Source of the DNA: CAIVVT01 sp963838205
GTDB lineage: Bacteria > Acidobacteriota > Terriglobia > Bryobacterales > Bryobacteraceae
Assembly (NCBI GenBank): GCA_963838205.1
Contig: CAWIQF010000011.1
Coordinates: 62,001-126,000 of the forward strand
Direction: 5' to 3'
DNA: 64,000 nucleotides
Shown piece by piece: positions 17,001 through 26,030 of the stretch. Within the stretch, counting starts at the first letter, position 1; each line of letters begins with the position of its first letter. Made by a program: the position numbers and the translations under genes. The notes under the pieces were generated by a model that searched no databases, was not told the origin of the DNA, and saw only the letters and a program-made list of their open reading frames with translations.

Positions 17001-18657
17001 AGCCCGGGCCGCGCTGCTACTGGTCACGGTCAGCGCCGCGGCGCTGCTCGCGGTGCTCCGGCAGGGCTGGACGCTGTGGTATGGCGACGCCGAGGCGCAC
17101 CTCAATATCGCCCGCCGCATTCTCGACAGCCGCACGCCGGGCTACGAACAGCTCGGCACGGTTTGGCTCCCGCTGCCGCACCTGCTCATGCTGCCGTTCG
17201 TCGAGGTCGATGCGCTGTGGCGCAGCGGCGCGGGCGGTGCCATCGTCGCGGCGCTGGGCTTCGTCTGTGGCGGGCTGTTTCTGTTCCACGCTCTGCGACG
17301 CCTGTTCGGCGCCGCGGCGGCGTGGGCCGGCCTGCTCGTGTGGATGCTGAACCCCAACCTCTTATACCTGCAAAGCATTCCGATGACCGAGCCGCTGGCC
17401 CTCGCTTGCTCGCTCGGGCTGCTTTGGGCCATCTCGCGGTTGGACGACACCAAGGCGTGGCGCGATGCCGCGCTGGCCGGAGTTTTCGCGGCGCTCGGCA
17501 CGCTGGCGCGCTACGAGGCATGGAGCCTGCTGCCGGTGGCCGCGCTATGCGTCGTCGTTCTGGCCGGCGAGCGGCGCTGGAGTAAAGCGCTGCTGTTTTG
17601 TTGCATTGCCTCGCTGGGACCGCTGTACTGGCTGGCGCACAACCGCGTGCTGTACTCGAGCGCACTCGAGTTTTACAACGGTCAATGGTCGGCGCATGCC
17701 ATCTACCAGCGCGCGCTCGATGCCGGCGGCTTCCGCTATCCCGGCGATCACGATTGGAGCAAGGCGCTGCTGTACTACCGCACCGCCGCCGCGCTGTGCC
17801 TGGGCTGGCCGCTGTATTACCTCGGCGCGGCCGGACTCGTGGCCGCGCTCTGCAGCCGCGCGCGCTGGGCCGCGCTGCTGCTCTCGACCGGGGCGGCCTT
17901 CTATGTGTTCAGCCTGTACTCCGGCGGCACGCCGATCTTCGTGCCGGGGCTCTGGCCGAACACGTACTACAACACGCGCTACGGCCTGAGCGCCATGCCC
18001 GCCGCGTGCCTCGGCGTGGCCGCGCTCACCGCGCTGACGGCCCGCGTGGGCCGGTTCGCCGCGCCGCATCGCCTATGGATTGCCCCCGCTGTGCTGGTTC
18101 TGCTCGCCGTTTCGCCGTGGCTGCTGCGGCCGCGCCCCGGCGAATGGATTTGCTGGCGCGAGTCCGACGTGAACTCGCGCGACCGCCGCGCCTGGACGCG
18201 CTCGGCGGCGGATTACCTGGCTCCGCGCTATCACGACGGCGACGGCATTCTGATCAGTTTCGGCGACCTCGCCGGCATTGTCCGCACGGCGGGCATCCCG
18301 CTGCGGGAATCGCTGCACGAGGGCAATGGTCCGGCCTGGCTCGCCGCGGTCATGCGTCCCGACATCGCGCTGCACGAGGAGTGGGCGCTGGCCTTCGCCG
18401 GCGATCCGGTCTCGCGCGCGGTGTCGCGGTTGCGCCAGGGCACCCCGCAATACGAATGTGTAAGCAGCATTCCAATCCCCGACGGGCGCGCCGTCGAGAT
18501 CTGGAAAAGGATCCACAGCCATGAGAATCCCTTTCACCAAGGCGCACGGGGCGCTGAACGATTTCCTGCTGACCTGGGCGCACGAAGCCCCGCCGGCGGA
18601 GCTGCTGGAGCGGGCCGCGGTGGCCATCTGCCATCGTCACTCGGGGCTAGGCGCTGA
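16948..18657 (+). CDS. membrane glycosyltransferase, GT39/ArnT-like
   Basis: The 569-residue protein has about ten to twelve membrane helices. The first periplasmic loop carries GDAEAHLNIARRILDSRTPG, the acidic site typical of polyprenyl-phosphate-sugar-dependent transferases (GT39/GT83). TEPLA, GTLARYEAW and NTYYNTRYGLSAMP follow at positions usual for the family. It would move a sugar from an undecaprenyl carrier onto lipid or protein outside the membrane. Both ends overlap neighbours: 53 bases with the kinase and 137 bases with the DapF-like gene, and the last ~40 residues read as out-of-frame sequence of that gene. A loss of the ancestral stop is plausible. Confidence 0.82.
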   Translation: MMTSRHASATTARSPRFEARAALLLVTVSAAALLAVLRQGWTLWYGDAEAHLNIARRILDSRTPGYEQLGTVWLPLPHLLMLPFVEVDALWRSGAGGAIVAALGFVCGGLFLFHALRRLFGAAAAWAGLLVWMLNPNLLYLQSIPMTEPLALACSLGLLWAISRLDDTKAWRDAALAGVFAALGTLARYEAWSLLPVAALCVVVLAGERRWSKALLFCCIASLGPLYWLAHNRVLYSSALEFYNGQWSAHAIYQRALDAGGFRYPGDHDWSKALLYYRTAAALCLGWPLYYLGAAGLVAALCSRARWAALLLSTGAAFYVFSLYSGGTPIFVPGLWPNTYYNTRYGLSAMPAACLGVAALTALTARVGRFAAPHRLWIAPAVLVLLAVSPWLLRPRPGEWICWRESDVNSRDRRAWTRSAADYLAPRYHDGDGILISFGDLAGIVRTAGIPLRESLHEGNGPAWLAAVMRPDIALHEEWALAFAGDPVSRAVSRLRQGTPQYECVSSIPIPDGRAVEIWKRIHSHENPFHQGARGAERFPADLGARSPAGGAAGAGRGGHLPSSLGARR

Positions 18658-19330
18658 CGGCTGGATCCTGGTGACGCCGCCGTCGGGCGACGAGCCGGCC
18701 TCCATTCGCCTGTTCAATTCCGATGGCAGCGAAGCCGAGATTTCCGGTAACGGCACGCGCTGCGCCGCCGCGTTTCTCGTCAACACGGGCATTGCAGCAA
18801 GCCAGATCGCGATCCGCACCGGCGCGGGCTTGAAGCGTCTGCGGCTGATCGGACGCCGCGACATGTGCTTCGATTTCGAGATGAACATGGGCGCGCCGGT
18901 GATCGGCCAGGGCCATCTGGATTTCCAGTTGCCGCTGGCCGGCGGCGACCGTGAGTGTACGATCGTGAACGTCGGCAACCCGCAATGCGCGTTCTTCGTC
19001 GAGGACTTCGACTTCGACTGGCAAAAGCTGGGCGCGGAGGTCGATCGCCATCCGCAATTCCCGAATCGGACCAACGTCAGCTTCGTGCGGGTGCTCGACC
19101 GGCACACCCTCGACGTGCGCTTTTACGAGCGCGGCGCGGGCTTCACGATGAGCTCGGGCACGGGCTCGACGGGCGCGTTCTGGGCTGCCGTGGCGCGCGG
19201 CCTGGCGGCGAGCCCGGTTACCGTATGCACCCTGGCCGGGCCGCTGTCGCTGCGCGAGGAATCGGGCGAGGTCGTGCTGCAGGGGCCGGCCGAACTGATC
19301 GGCGGCGGAGAGTTCTACTTCCAGTCGTAG
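18521..19330 (+). CDS. dapF: DapF-like protein with both catalytic cysteines replaced by serine
   Basis: The 269-residue protein has the two-lobed diaminopimelate epimerase fold, with KAHGALNDF, FNSDGSEAEISGNGTRCAA, NVGNPQCAFF and YERGAGFTMSSGTGSTGAF. DapF interconverts LL- and meso-diaminopimelate in lysine and peptidoglycan synthesis with two cysteines, one before GNGxRC and one before GTG. Here these are Ser75 (TCC) and Ser212 (TCG). The substrate-binding surroundings are kept. Either the protein works on another substrate, binds without racemising, or uses serines, which would be weak. It is the last gene of the kinase-glycosyltransferase operon. I give the symbol for homology only. Confidence 0.8.
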   Translation: MRIPFTKAHGALNDFLLTWAHEAPPAELLERAAVAICHRHSGLGADGWILVTPPSGDEPASIRLFNSDGSEAEISGNGTRCAAAFLVNTGIAASQIAIRTGAGLKRLRLIGRRDMCFDFEMNMGAPVIGQGHLDFQLPLAGGDRECTIVNVGNPQCAFFVEDFDFDWQKLGAEVDRHPQFPNRTNVSFVRVLDRHTLDVRFYERGAGFTMSSGTGSTGAFWAAVARGLAASPVTVCTLAGPLSLREESGEVVLQGPAELIGGGEFYFQS

Positions 19331-19334
19331 CGCG

Positions 19335-20543
19335 CTACCACACGTAGGAGGCGACCACGCGGGGCATCGCCGCCTCGCCCGAAATAACGCGGGCGTGGAT
19401 CACCAGTTGCAGGTTGCGTTTCGGCCAATCGGGCGGCAGGCCTTTGACCGCGGCTGCCAGGCGCGACGGCGAGCAGACCAGGTCGGCGGCGGCCTCGGTG
19501 CCGTAGTCCGTGATGCCCGACAGCAGCACGACCAGCGTGCCCGTGTCCGGGTGAAAGATGCGGCAAACCAGAGCGTAGTCCTCATCCGTGCGGCGATTGC
19601 GGGGTATCGGCGGCAGAGCCCAGACCGTCGGCTTGCCGTTGTCGGTGACCCGCGGAGTTTGCGGGTTGGTGTCGAAAAGATAGCGGAAGCCGCGCAGCAG
19701 TGTGGACCAGCGCGTGTAGGAATACCCGATCAGCACGGCCGGCGATGAGCTCAGATCGTGGAATGAGACGTCGCTGCCGAGCTTCGTGCGGTAGTCGTGG
19801 TTCATGCCGGCAAACAGCCGCGAGAGCAAGGAGACCGCCTGCACGTCGCCGCCCCCCACGTAGTTCTCCGGCAGCAGCGTGAAATCCTCAACCCGGCGCG
19901 GGCCCTGTCCGCCAGTCTCGACGGCTGGGTCGAGACCGTAGACCGGGACATAGGAGACGCAGAACAATACCGCATTGCTGGAATCGAGCGCCGGCCCCCA
20001 GAACTGGCGCAGCATCGGGTCGGTCTTGGCCGGCGCGCGCGCCGAGAGGAAGATGGCGGCCAATGCGATGGCCAGGAGCGCACACAGGGCCGCGGCCGGC
20101 CATACCCAGACGTGGCCTGCCGGCGCAGCAGGCGCTACGGCCACGCCCTGAGCTGGCGGCGGAACCGGCGCGCGGTGGAACTCCGGGACGTAGCCGCCGG
20201 CGGGCAATTCGATGCGGACCGGATTGGCGGCGCCGGGACCGGTGTAGTACATGTGGAGGCGCTTGCGCACCTCGCCTGCCTTCACCCGCACCGTCGAGTC
20301 GTTGCCCGGATCGTAGGCCGCCGCCCGGCCGAAAACCTCGACCCCGATAGTCCGCTCCTTCAGCATCTGCGCGTTGCCGGCAAGCGTTGTATCTACTACA
20401 AAACGGAGGAATTCCTGGCACCGGCGGCTGGCGCGGAATTCCGCACTGGCCAGCACCTGCTCCAGTGCCTCGCGGATCGAGTCGGCTGGAATCTCGCCCG
20501 TTCCCGGAGCCCGTGTTTCCGGCGGATGGTCGGCGCCAGACAT
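19335..20543 (-). CDS. membrane-anchored acidobacterial transcription regulator (CadC-like)
   Basis: The 402-residue protein has an N-terminal block LEQVLASAEFRASRRCQEFLR, LKERTIGVEVFGRAAAYDPG and ELPAGGYVPEFH. This is the signature of a domain found at the front of many acidobacterial regulators, with winged-helix-like character. A hydrophobic helix follows (about 143-168), and the remaining ~230 residues would lie outside the membrane, perhaps sensing a ligand. No known sensor family is recognised there. It is divergent from the TonB-dependent receptor gene, so control of that gene is a reasonable inference. Confidence 0.75.
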   Translation of the reverse strand: MSGADHPPETRAPGTGEIPADSIREALEQVLASAEFRASRRCQEFLRFVVDTTLAGNAQMLKERTIGVEVFGRAAAYDPGNDSTVRVKAGEVRKRLHMYYTGPGAANPVRIELPAGGYVPEFHRAPVPPPAQGVAVAPAAPAGHVWVWPAAALCALLAIALAAIFLSARAPAKTDPMLRQFWGPALDSSNAVLFCVSYVPVYGLDPAVETGGQGPRRVEDFTLLPENYVGGGDVQAVSLLSRLFAGMNHDYRTKLGSDVSFHDLSSSPAVLIGYSYTRWSTLLRGFRYLFDTNPQTPRVTDNGKPTVWALPPIPRNRRTDEDYALVCRIFHPDTGTLVVLLSGITDYGTEAAADLVCSPSRLAAAVKGLPPDWPKRNLQLVIHARVISGEAAMPRVVASYVW

Positions 20544-20795
20544 AATCCTGAGGGCTTGCTGCCTAGATTGAGTCTAACATGATTGTTGGCGGCACAAGTC
20601 CTAAAGAAACAATCTCTTAAGCGGCGTTTCACGCCTGTTGTGCTACAGCCCTCAAGCCGTTTGGAACTGGACAGGGTTACAATACAGGTACATTTTCAAT
20701 CACGGGGTGTGCTGGGGGTTTTTGAAAGCCGTAGTCTCGGCCTATTCACCCCAACCGAAGTCGGGATCGAACACGAGCAGACCTCAGTGGTGGCG

Positions 20796-20835
20796 GTTCG
20801 AACGAGAAAACTCAGCAGCGCTTTGGGTTCGAACC
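20796..20835. promoter_or_regulatory. paired GTTCGAAC palindromes, candidate operator
   Basis: Perfect palindromes GTTCGAAC at 20796-20803 and GGTTCGAACC at 20826-20835 have centres 31 bases apart, about three helical turns, so they lie on one face of the DNA. They sit 57-95 bases before the receptor ATG and between it and the divergent regulator gene. Confidence 0.45.
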
Positions 20836-20891
20836 TGTTGGCCGATCTGCTGTTGGGAGAGGGTTAAGGTCATTGTGGAAGGGGATATTCG

Positions 20892-23800
20892 ATGAAAACT
20901 ACGAATAGAAAGAATGACAAGTTCCAAATTTCTTGCGCGCGCAGGAGGGGTCTTGCGCTCGTATGCATGCTCTGCGCCGTATTTCTGCTCCTGCCGGTTT
21001 CCGGTTGGGGCCAACAGGTGACTGCGGCCATCACGGGCAAGGTGATCGACCCGTCGGGCGCCGCGGTTACCGATGCGAAAGTGACGGCCACCGACACCGA
21101 ACGCGGGTCGGTGTGGCCCACGGTAACCAACGGGGAGGGTGCCTATAATTTGCCACGCCTGGTCGTCGGCACCTACAACTTGAGGGTGGAACACGCGGGC
21201 TTCCAGGTGGCGACAGAGTCCAACATTCTGTTGCAAATCAATCAGATAGCCCGTGTCGACATCACGCTGACGGTCGGCAGCGTCCAGCAGACGGTGGAAG
21301 TGACCAGCGCCGCGCCGCTGCTGCAGACCGAGTCCACCGAAGTCGGCCAGGTGATTGACTCCCGCACCAACGAGGATTTGCCGCTGGCATCGCGCAACTA
21401 CGTCCAGTTGACGCTGCTGGCGCCCGGGAGCATCCATCCCGATCCATCCAGCTTTAAGGGCGGCGCCGTAACCGGTTCCAGCGGGCGTCCGAACGTGAAC
21501 GGAAATCGCGAGCAGGCCAACAACTTCATGCTCGACGGCCTGGATAACAATCAGGTCTCCGATAACCTCGTCGGTTACGCGCCGGGCGTTGAAGCGATCC
21601 AGGAATTCAATGAAATCACGTTGACCGCCCCGGCCGAATTCGGCAACTACATGGGCGCTGTGGTCAACGCCTCCACCAAGTCCGGCACGAATCAGTTCCA
21701 CGGCAGCGCGTTCGAGTTCTTCCGCAACGACAAACTGAACGCCAACAATTGGGGCAACAATTTCCAGGGAAACGAGCGATCCGCAATTCGCTGGAACAGT
21801 TTCGGCGCCACCACCGGCGGTCCGATCAAGAAGGACAAGATGTTCTTCTTCGCCGATTACGAGGGACGACGTCTGGATACGCCGACCAGCATCGGCACCG
21901 CTTCGGTCTACACCGCGGATGAGCGGGCCGGCAATTTCTCGGGCCTGCTGGATGCCGGGCTGAACGGCGGGTCCGCGACCCAGCTTTACAACCCGTATTC
22001 GGTCACCGGCGGGGTCCGCGCTCCGTACACGGGCAACATCATTCCCGCGGCGCAGCTTGACCCGATCGCGTCGGCGATCGTGAATTCCAAGTACTACCCG
22101 CTGCCGAATCACCTCGGCTCGGGTTGTTCAGCGATTGCGACGTGTTTGAGCAGCAACCTCACCTACGGCTCGACCAGCGCCATCGACGGCGATCAGGGCG
22201 ACATCAAGTTTGACTGGAACATCTCCGACAAAGACCGCTTCTTCCTGCGTTACTCACAGAGCAGGCTCGCGCAACCCGGTTCCAACACCATGCCGTTGTT
22301 CTACGATTCCTTCTGGAATTCGCCCACGCATGGCGGCGTCATGGATTGGACGCACACAGTGAACCCCTCGCTGGTCAACGAAGCGCGTTTCGGCGTGAAT
22401 TACGTTTATATCAACAACGGCGCCGCGGAAAATGGTTTGACCGGCTACGCTCAAACCCTCGGCATTGCGGACGTGCCCTCCAGCTTCCTGCCGGGCATGA
22501 GCATCGGCGGTGGCAGCACCGTGGGCGGTTTTGGAAACAGCGACAACGTTCAACTCTTCGCCGACACGGTGATTCACTACGAAGATACCTTGATCTACAC
22601 CAAGGGCAACCACACGATGCACTTCGGTTTCCAGGGCTTCCGCTACCGTGTCGATACGTTCTACTCTGGCAATAACGGGGAGGCCGGCACGCTCATTTTC
22701 GGCGGCTTCTACACGACCTCTACACCCGGCAGTTCCTCAGGCGGCAGTTTTGGTGGCGCCGGCGGGGCCGATTTCATGCTGGGTCTGCCGCAGGAAATCC
22801 AGGGCGGCGTCAACGGTGGCACCTGGGGTCAGCGCTCCAATTCGCTGGCTGCTTTTTACCAGGACGACTGGCGCGTCACTCCGCACCTGACACTCAACCT
22901 GGGCTTGCGCTGGGAACTCCACACGCCCTGGGACGAGGTTAAGAATCGCCAGGCCAACTTCAACCTGGTGACGGGCCAGGAGTACATCTCCGGGCAGGCC
23001 TGCCCGTGGAGCGACTGCAACGCGCTTTACAACCAGTACAACGGCATCACCAACTTCCAGCCTCGCGTGGGCATCGCCTGGACTCCGGGCAACGGCAAGC
23101 TGGTCATTCGCACTGGCTATTCGCTCTCCAACTACCTCGAGGGCACCGGCACCAATCTGCGCCTGCCCATCAACCCGCCGTTCGCGCATGAGAACGACGA
23201 CAACTACACGACTTCCAATTACAGCAATCTGCTGCCCCCCTCGACCCTCGGTCAGGGCTTCTCGCCATTCCTGGCCACCGGGGGCAACCAGTATGCAGGC
23301 GTAACCCTGCGCGTCTGGGATCCCAACATCCGGCCGGCCGTGGCCAATCAGTGGAACTTAACAATGCAGGAGCAGATCACTCCCAGCATGACGGTTTCAG
23401 CCGCCTACGTCGGACAGCGCACCACCCACCTGATGGTGCCCATGCCTTACGACCAGGGTGTGTTGAACTCCGACGGAACCGTGTCGCCGACCAGGTACCT
23501 GGCCGGCAATCCGACGTTGCTGTCGGAAGTCGGTCAAATCTCGGGCACGGCCACGCTCGGCAACCAGTCCTACAACTCCCTCCAGGTCACCGCCCAGAAG
23601 CGGCTGACCTCAGGGCTGCAATTCACGGCCAACTACACTTTCTCCAAGTGCATGACCAACAACATCGGCTACTACGGCCAGGGCGGTCAGACCTCGCAGG
23701 TGAATTGGTATTACCAGAACATCTATGACGCGGCCGCCGAATGGGGGCTCTGTGAGTACGATGCCAAGAGCAACTTTGTCGCCAACGGCGTCTACAGCGT

Positions 23801-24311
23801 TCCTTTTGGCCGCGGACAGAAGTTCGGCGAGAATATGAACAAAGCGGCCGACTTAATAGTGGGCGGCTGGCAGGCCAGCGCCATCCTCAGCCTCCACACC
23901 GGTTTCGCGATGAGTGCCGGCAACAGCTGGAGCGACGCTTCCGGCACCGGCAGTCGCGGCCCGCGCGCCGACTGCCTCACGCCGGTACAATACTATGGCG
24001 ACCAGAACTCGCCATTGGGCGGTTATCAATTCTTCAACCCGAGCGCGTTTGCCGCCACCTCTGCTGGCACTTTCGGCAGTTGCGGCGTCGGCACCGTGCG
24101 CGGGCCGGGGCTGAAGACAATCGACTTCAACCTGATGAAGCGATTCGCCATCACCGAGCGCCAGCACCTCGAGCTGCGCGGTGAGTTCATTAACCTGTTC
24201 AACACGCCCATCCTGAACGCGCCGAACATGGGCGTCGGGAGCGGCATGGGCCTGCTGCAAGGCAGTCAGGGCGAGCGCAACATCCAGCTCGCTTTGAAGT
24301 ACTCGTTCTGA
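20892..24311 (+). CDS. Oar-like TonB-dependent receptor with carboxypeptidase regulatory-like domain
   Basis: The 1139-residue outer-membrane protein has a signal peptide (about residues 20-41, ending GWGQQ), a carboxypeptidase-regulatory-like beta domain (ITGKVIDPSGAAVTDAKVTA), a plug region with NFMLDGLDNNQVSD, and a long beta-barrel ending LALKYSF, a C-terminal Phe as expected of barrel proteins. Such receptors take up large substrates such as oligosaccharides or peptides with energy from TonB, and are expanded in Acidobacteriota. AAGGGG precedes the ATG by 8 bases. The substrate is unknown. The leader contains the paired palindromes listed separately. Confidence 0.93.
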   Translation: MKTTNRKNDKFQISCARRRGLALVCMLCAVFLLLPVSGWGQQVTAAITGKVIDPSGAAVTDAKVTATDTERGSVWPTVTNGEGAYNLPRLVVGTYNLRVEHAGFQVATESNILLQINQIARVDITLTVGSVQQTVEVTSAAPLLQTESTEVGQVIDSRTNEDLPLASRNYVQLTLLAPGSIHPDPSSFKGGAVTGSSGRPNVNGNREQANNFMLDGLDNNQVSDNLVGYAPGVEAIQEFNEITLTAPAEFGNYMGAVVNASTKSGTNQFHGSAFEFFRNDKLNANNWGNNFQGNERSAIRWNSFGATTGGPIKKDKMFFFADYEGRRLDTPTSIGTASVYTADERAGNFSGLLDAGLNGGSATQLYNPYSVTGGVRAPYTGNIIPAAQLDPIASAIVNSKYYPLPNHLGSGCSAIATCLSSNLTYGSTSAIDGDQGDIKFDWNISDKDRFFLRYSQSRLAQPGSNTMPLFYDSFWNSPTHGGVMDWTHTVNPSLVNEARFGVNYVYINNGAAENGLTGYAQTLGIADVPSSFLPGMSIGGGSTVGGFGNSDNVQLFADTVIHYEDTLIYTKGNHTMHFGFQGFRYRVDTFYSGNNGEAGTLIFGGFYTTSTPGSSSGGSFGGAGGADFMLGLPQEIQGGVNGGTWGQRSNSLAAFYQDDWRVTPHLTLNLGLRWELHTPWDEVKNRQANFNLVTGQEYISGQACPWSDCNALYNQYNGITNFQPRVGIAWTPGNGKLVIRTGYSLSNYLEGTGTNLRLPINPPFAHENDDNYTTSNYSNLLPPSTLGQGFSPFLATGGNQYAGVTLRVWDPNIRPAVANQWNLTMQEQITPSMTVSAAYVGQRTTHLMVPMPYDQGVLNSDGTVSPTRYLAGNPTLLSEVGQISGTATLGNQSYNSLQVTAQKRLTSGLQFTANYTFSKCMTNNIGYYGQGGQTSQVNWYYQNIYDAAAEWGLCEYDAKSNFVANGVYSVPFGRGQKFGENMNKAADLIVGGWQASAILSLHTGFAMSAGNSWSDASGTGSRGPRADCLTPVQYYGDQNSPLGGYQFFNPSAFAATSAGTFGSCGVGTVRGPGLKTIDFNLMKRFAITERQHLELRGEFINLFNTPILNAPNMGVGSGMGLLQGSQGERNIQLALKYSF

Positions 24312-24324
24312 TAAGGAGCGACCG

Positions 24325-24350
24325 GTCAAGCCCCGCGGCTTGACAGTTTG
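24325..24350 (+). terminator. hairpin terminator after the receptor gene
   Basis: GTCAAGCC-CCGC-GGCTTGAC forms an 8-pair perfect stem starting 14 bases after the stop, followed by AGTTTGT. A second stem, GAGGCCGGCT/AGCCGGCCTC at 24356-24393 with an 18-base loop and ATTGTTT after it, may act with it. Confidence 0.6.
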
Positions 24351-24406
24351 TAATCGAGGCCGGCTTTCCTTCGTCAAGAGGTGAGCCGGCCTCATTGTTT
24401 AGATCT

Positions 24407-24515
24407 TGCTGAGCCGCGACTCTTGTGACCGAGCCGCGCCCGTCTGACGGAGCCGCCACTGTCTGACGAAGCCGCCACTGTCTGACGGAGCCGCGACTGC
24501 AAGGAGCGGTTCTTC
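24407..24515 (+). repeat. family A repeat cluster, left of IS element
   Basis: Five units of the type GAGCCGCGACT/GAGCCGCCACTGTCTGACG follow each other, ending with GCGACTGCAAGGAGCGGTTC. The unit contains short inverted arms CCGC...GCGG. The cluster continues at 26031 on the other side of the IS element. Confidence 0.8.
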
Positions 24516-24526
24516 GCGGGTCCAAA

Positions 24527-24571
24527 CCGGGGAGATGGGTTACATTTCTGACCGAGGACATGGGTGACAGT
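24527..24571 (+). repeat. left terminal inverted repeat of the IS
   Basis: Begins CCGGGGAGATGGGTTACATT; matches the reverse complement of 25970-26014 at 38 of 45 positions. Confidence 0.78.
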
Positions 24572-24644
24572 TGATTGGGGTTGACAGGTTCTGGGTTCCG
24601 CAACGGCATGCTGGGAAGCGATGCCATGGAAGGAAAACAGAGCT

Positions 24645-25809
24645 ATGGACCTGCGTGTCCAACTGATTCAGGAACACACCGAGGGTCAGAGTATTTCGGC
24701 GTTGGCCGAGATCTATGACATCTCGCGCAAGACGATTTACAAATGGCTGGCGCGCTATGACGCCGACGGGGTGGCCGGGCTGGTGGAGCGCAGTCGCGTC
24801 CCGCGGCATTCGCCGAGCCAGGCTCAGCGACGACATCGTCGAGCGCATCATCGCCGCGCGCCAGCGCTGGGGCTGGGGGCCGCGGAAGTTGCGCGTGAAG
24901 CTGGCGGCGGCGGATCCGCGCATCGCCTGGCCGGCGGCCAGCACGATCGGCGAGGTGCTGAAGCGGGCCGGGCTGAGGCGCACTCGCCAGCCGCGGGTGC
25001 GCACGCCGCCCTACGCGCAGCCGTTGGCGGCCATCGATGGCGCCAATCAGACCTGGTGCGCCGACTTCAAGGGCTGGTTCCGCACCGGCGACGGCAGGCG
25101 CTGCGATCCGCTCACCATCACCGATGCGCACAGCCGTTACCTGCTGTGTTGCCAGATCACGCCCCACGCCGACACGATCCACGTGACCGCCCTGTTTGAC
25201 GCCGCGTTCCGCGAGTACGGGCTGCCGCTGGTGATCCGCACCGATAACGGCGTCCCGTTCGCCAGCCGCGCGCCGGGCGGACTGAGCCGCCTGTCGATGC
25301 ATTGGATTCAGTTGGGCATCGTGCCCGAACGCACGCGCCCGGCCTCGCCGCAGGACAACGGGCGGCATGAGCGGATGCACTCGACGCTCAAGCAGGCCAC
25401 GCTGCGCCCGCCCGAGCGCACCGCGCGCCGGCAGCAGGAGGCCTTCGACCGCTTCCAGCACGAGTACAATCACGAGCGGCCGCATGAAGCCCTGGCCGAT
25501 GCGACGCCCGCCAGTTGCTACACCGCGTCCTGCCGCACCATGCCGCGCCGCATCCCGGAACTGCACTACGGCGACGACATCCAGGTGCGGCGCATTTCGC
25601 AGCAGGGCAGCCTGAAATGGAACGGCGAGCGCACGTTTGTGAGCGAGATTTTCGCGCACCAGCCTCTCGGCCTGCGGGCGCTCGATGAGCGCTACTGCGA
25701 GGTTTTGTACGGACCGGTGACGGTGGGCTTTTTCGATACCTTCCGGCATCTGTTCCACCGCGCACTGAGCGTCCGGCTGAGACGACGTCTGGGGCTGGAT
25801 CAGGAGTAA
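24645..25809 (+). pseudogene. IS481-family transposase, frameshifted
   Basis: The N-terminal helix-turn-helix (SISALAEIYDISRKTIYKWL, then LVERSRVPRHSPS) is read from the ATG at 24645. The rest, from RLSDDIVERIIAARQRWGWG, is in the +1 frame and runs to 25809. It carries the DDE catalytic core: WCADFKGWF, VIRTDNGVPFAS and the Glu in QDNGRHERMHSTLKQA, and ends with a small beta domain. The junction is near 24822-24832. IS481 transposases normally have one frame, and the shift is +1, not the -1 used by IS3-type elements, so a one-base indel (mutation or sequence error) is more likely than programmed frameshifting. Read through, the protein would be about 388 residues. Confidence 0.8.
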
Positions 25810-25828
25810 AAGCATGTGGAAATGCCGG

Positions 25829-25880
25829 CCCGTGGAAAGCGTGGAAATCCCCAAACAGGATTTCCCACCCTTTCCACCGG
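25829..25880. other. long imperfect hairpin inside the IS, after the transposase
   Basis: The arms CCCGTGGAAAGCGTGGAAAT (then CC) and GGATTTCCCACCCTTTCCAC (then CGG) pair over about 22 bases with few mismatches around a 7-base loop CCAAACA. A further stem, GGAAATCG/CGATTCC, follows at about 25885-25905. It could be a terminator, a regulator of transposition, or a folded RNA. Confidence 0.55.
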
Positions 25881-25969
25881 CCTTGGAAATCGCTCCGCGA
25901 TTCCCACATTCCCACACGCATTCCGATTGTCCGTATACTCACTGGGGACCCCAGAACACCCCCGGCCGA

Positions 25970-26014
25970 AGTGTTACCCATGTCCCCGGTCTGAAATGTC
26001 ACCTATGTCCCCGG
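25970..26014 (-). repeat. right terminal inverted repeat of the IS
   Basis: In reverse complement begins CCGGGGACATAGGTGACATT; partner of the repeat at 24527-24571. Confidence 0.78.
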
Positions 26015-26030
26015 CCGGACACGCGTTGTT

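Larger units (their letters stand above)
24527..26014 (+). mobile_element. IS481-like insertion sequence
   Basis: About 1.49 kb, bounded by imperfect terminal inverted repeats of 45 bases. Both ends begin CCGGGGA and contain ACATTTC, GACCG and GGACATGGGT in the same order, with seven mismatches. Each end itself contains two copies of a CCGGGGACATGGGTNACA-like unit, likely transposase binding sites. A single DDE transposase frame fills most of it. Both flanks are family A repeats, so it inserted into a repeat cluster. I see no clear target duplication. Confidence 0.8.

Noticed and set aside
20796..20835. GGTTCGAAC words as part of a tRNA T-arm
   Set aside because: Flanking bases cannot form acceptor, D and anticodon arms; better explained as palindromic operator sites.
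20784..22112. 442-codon minus-strand frame in the TonB receptor region
   Set aside because: Opposite a certain receptor gene and with no family resemblance.
24645..25199. Programmed -1 frameshifting in the transposase
   Set aside because: The two frames differ by +1, not -1, there is no slippery heptamer at the junction, and IS481 elements normally use one frame.
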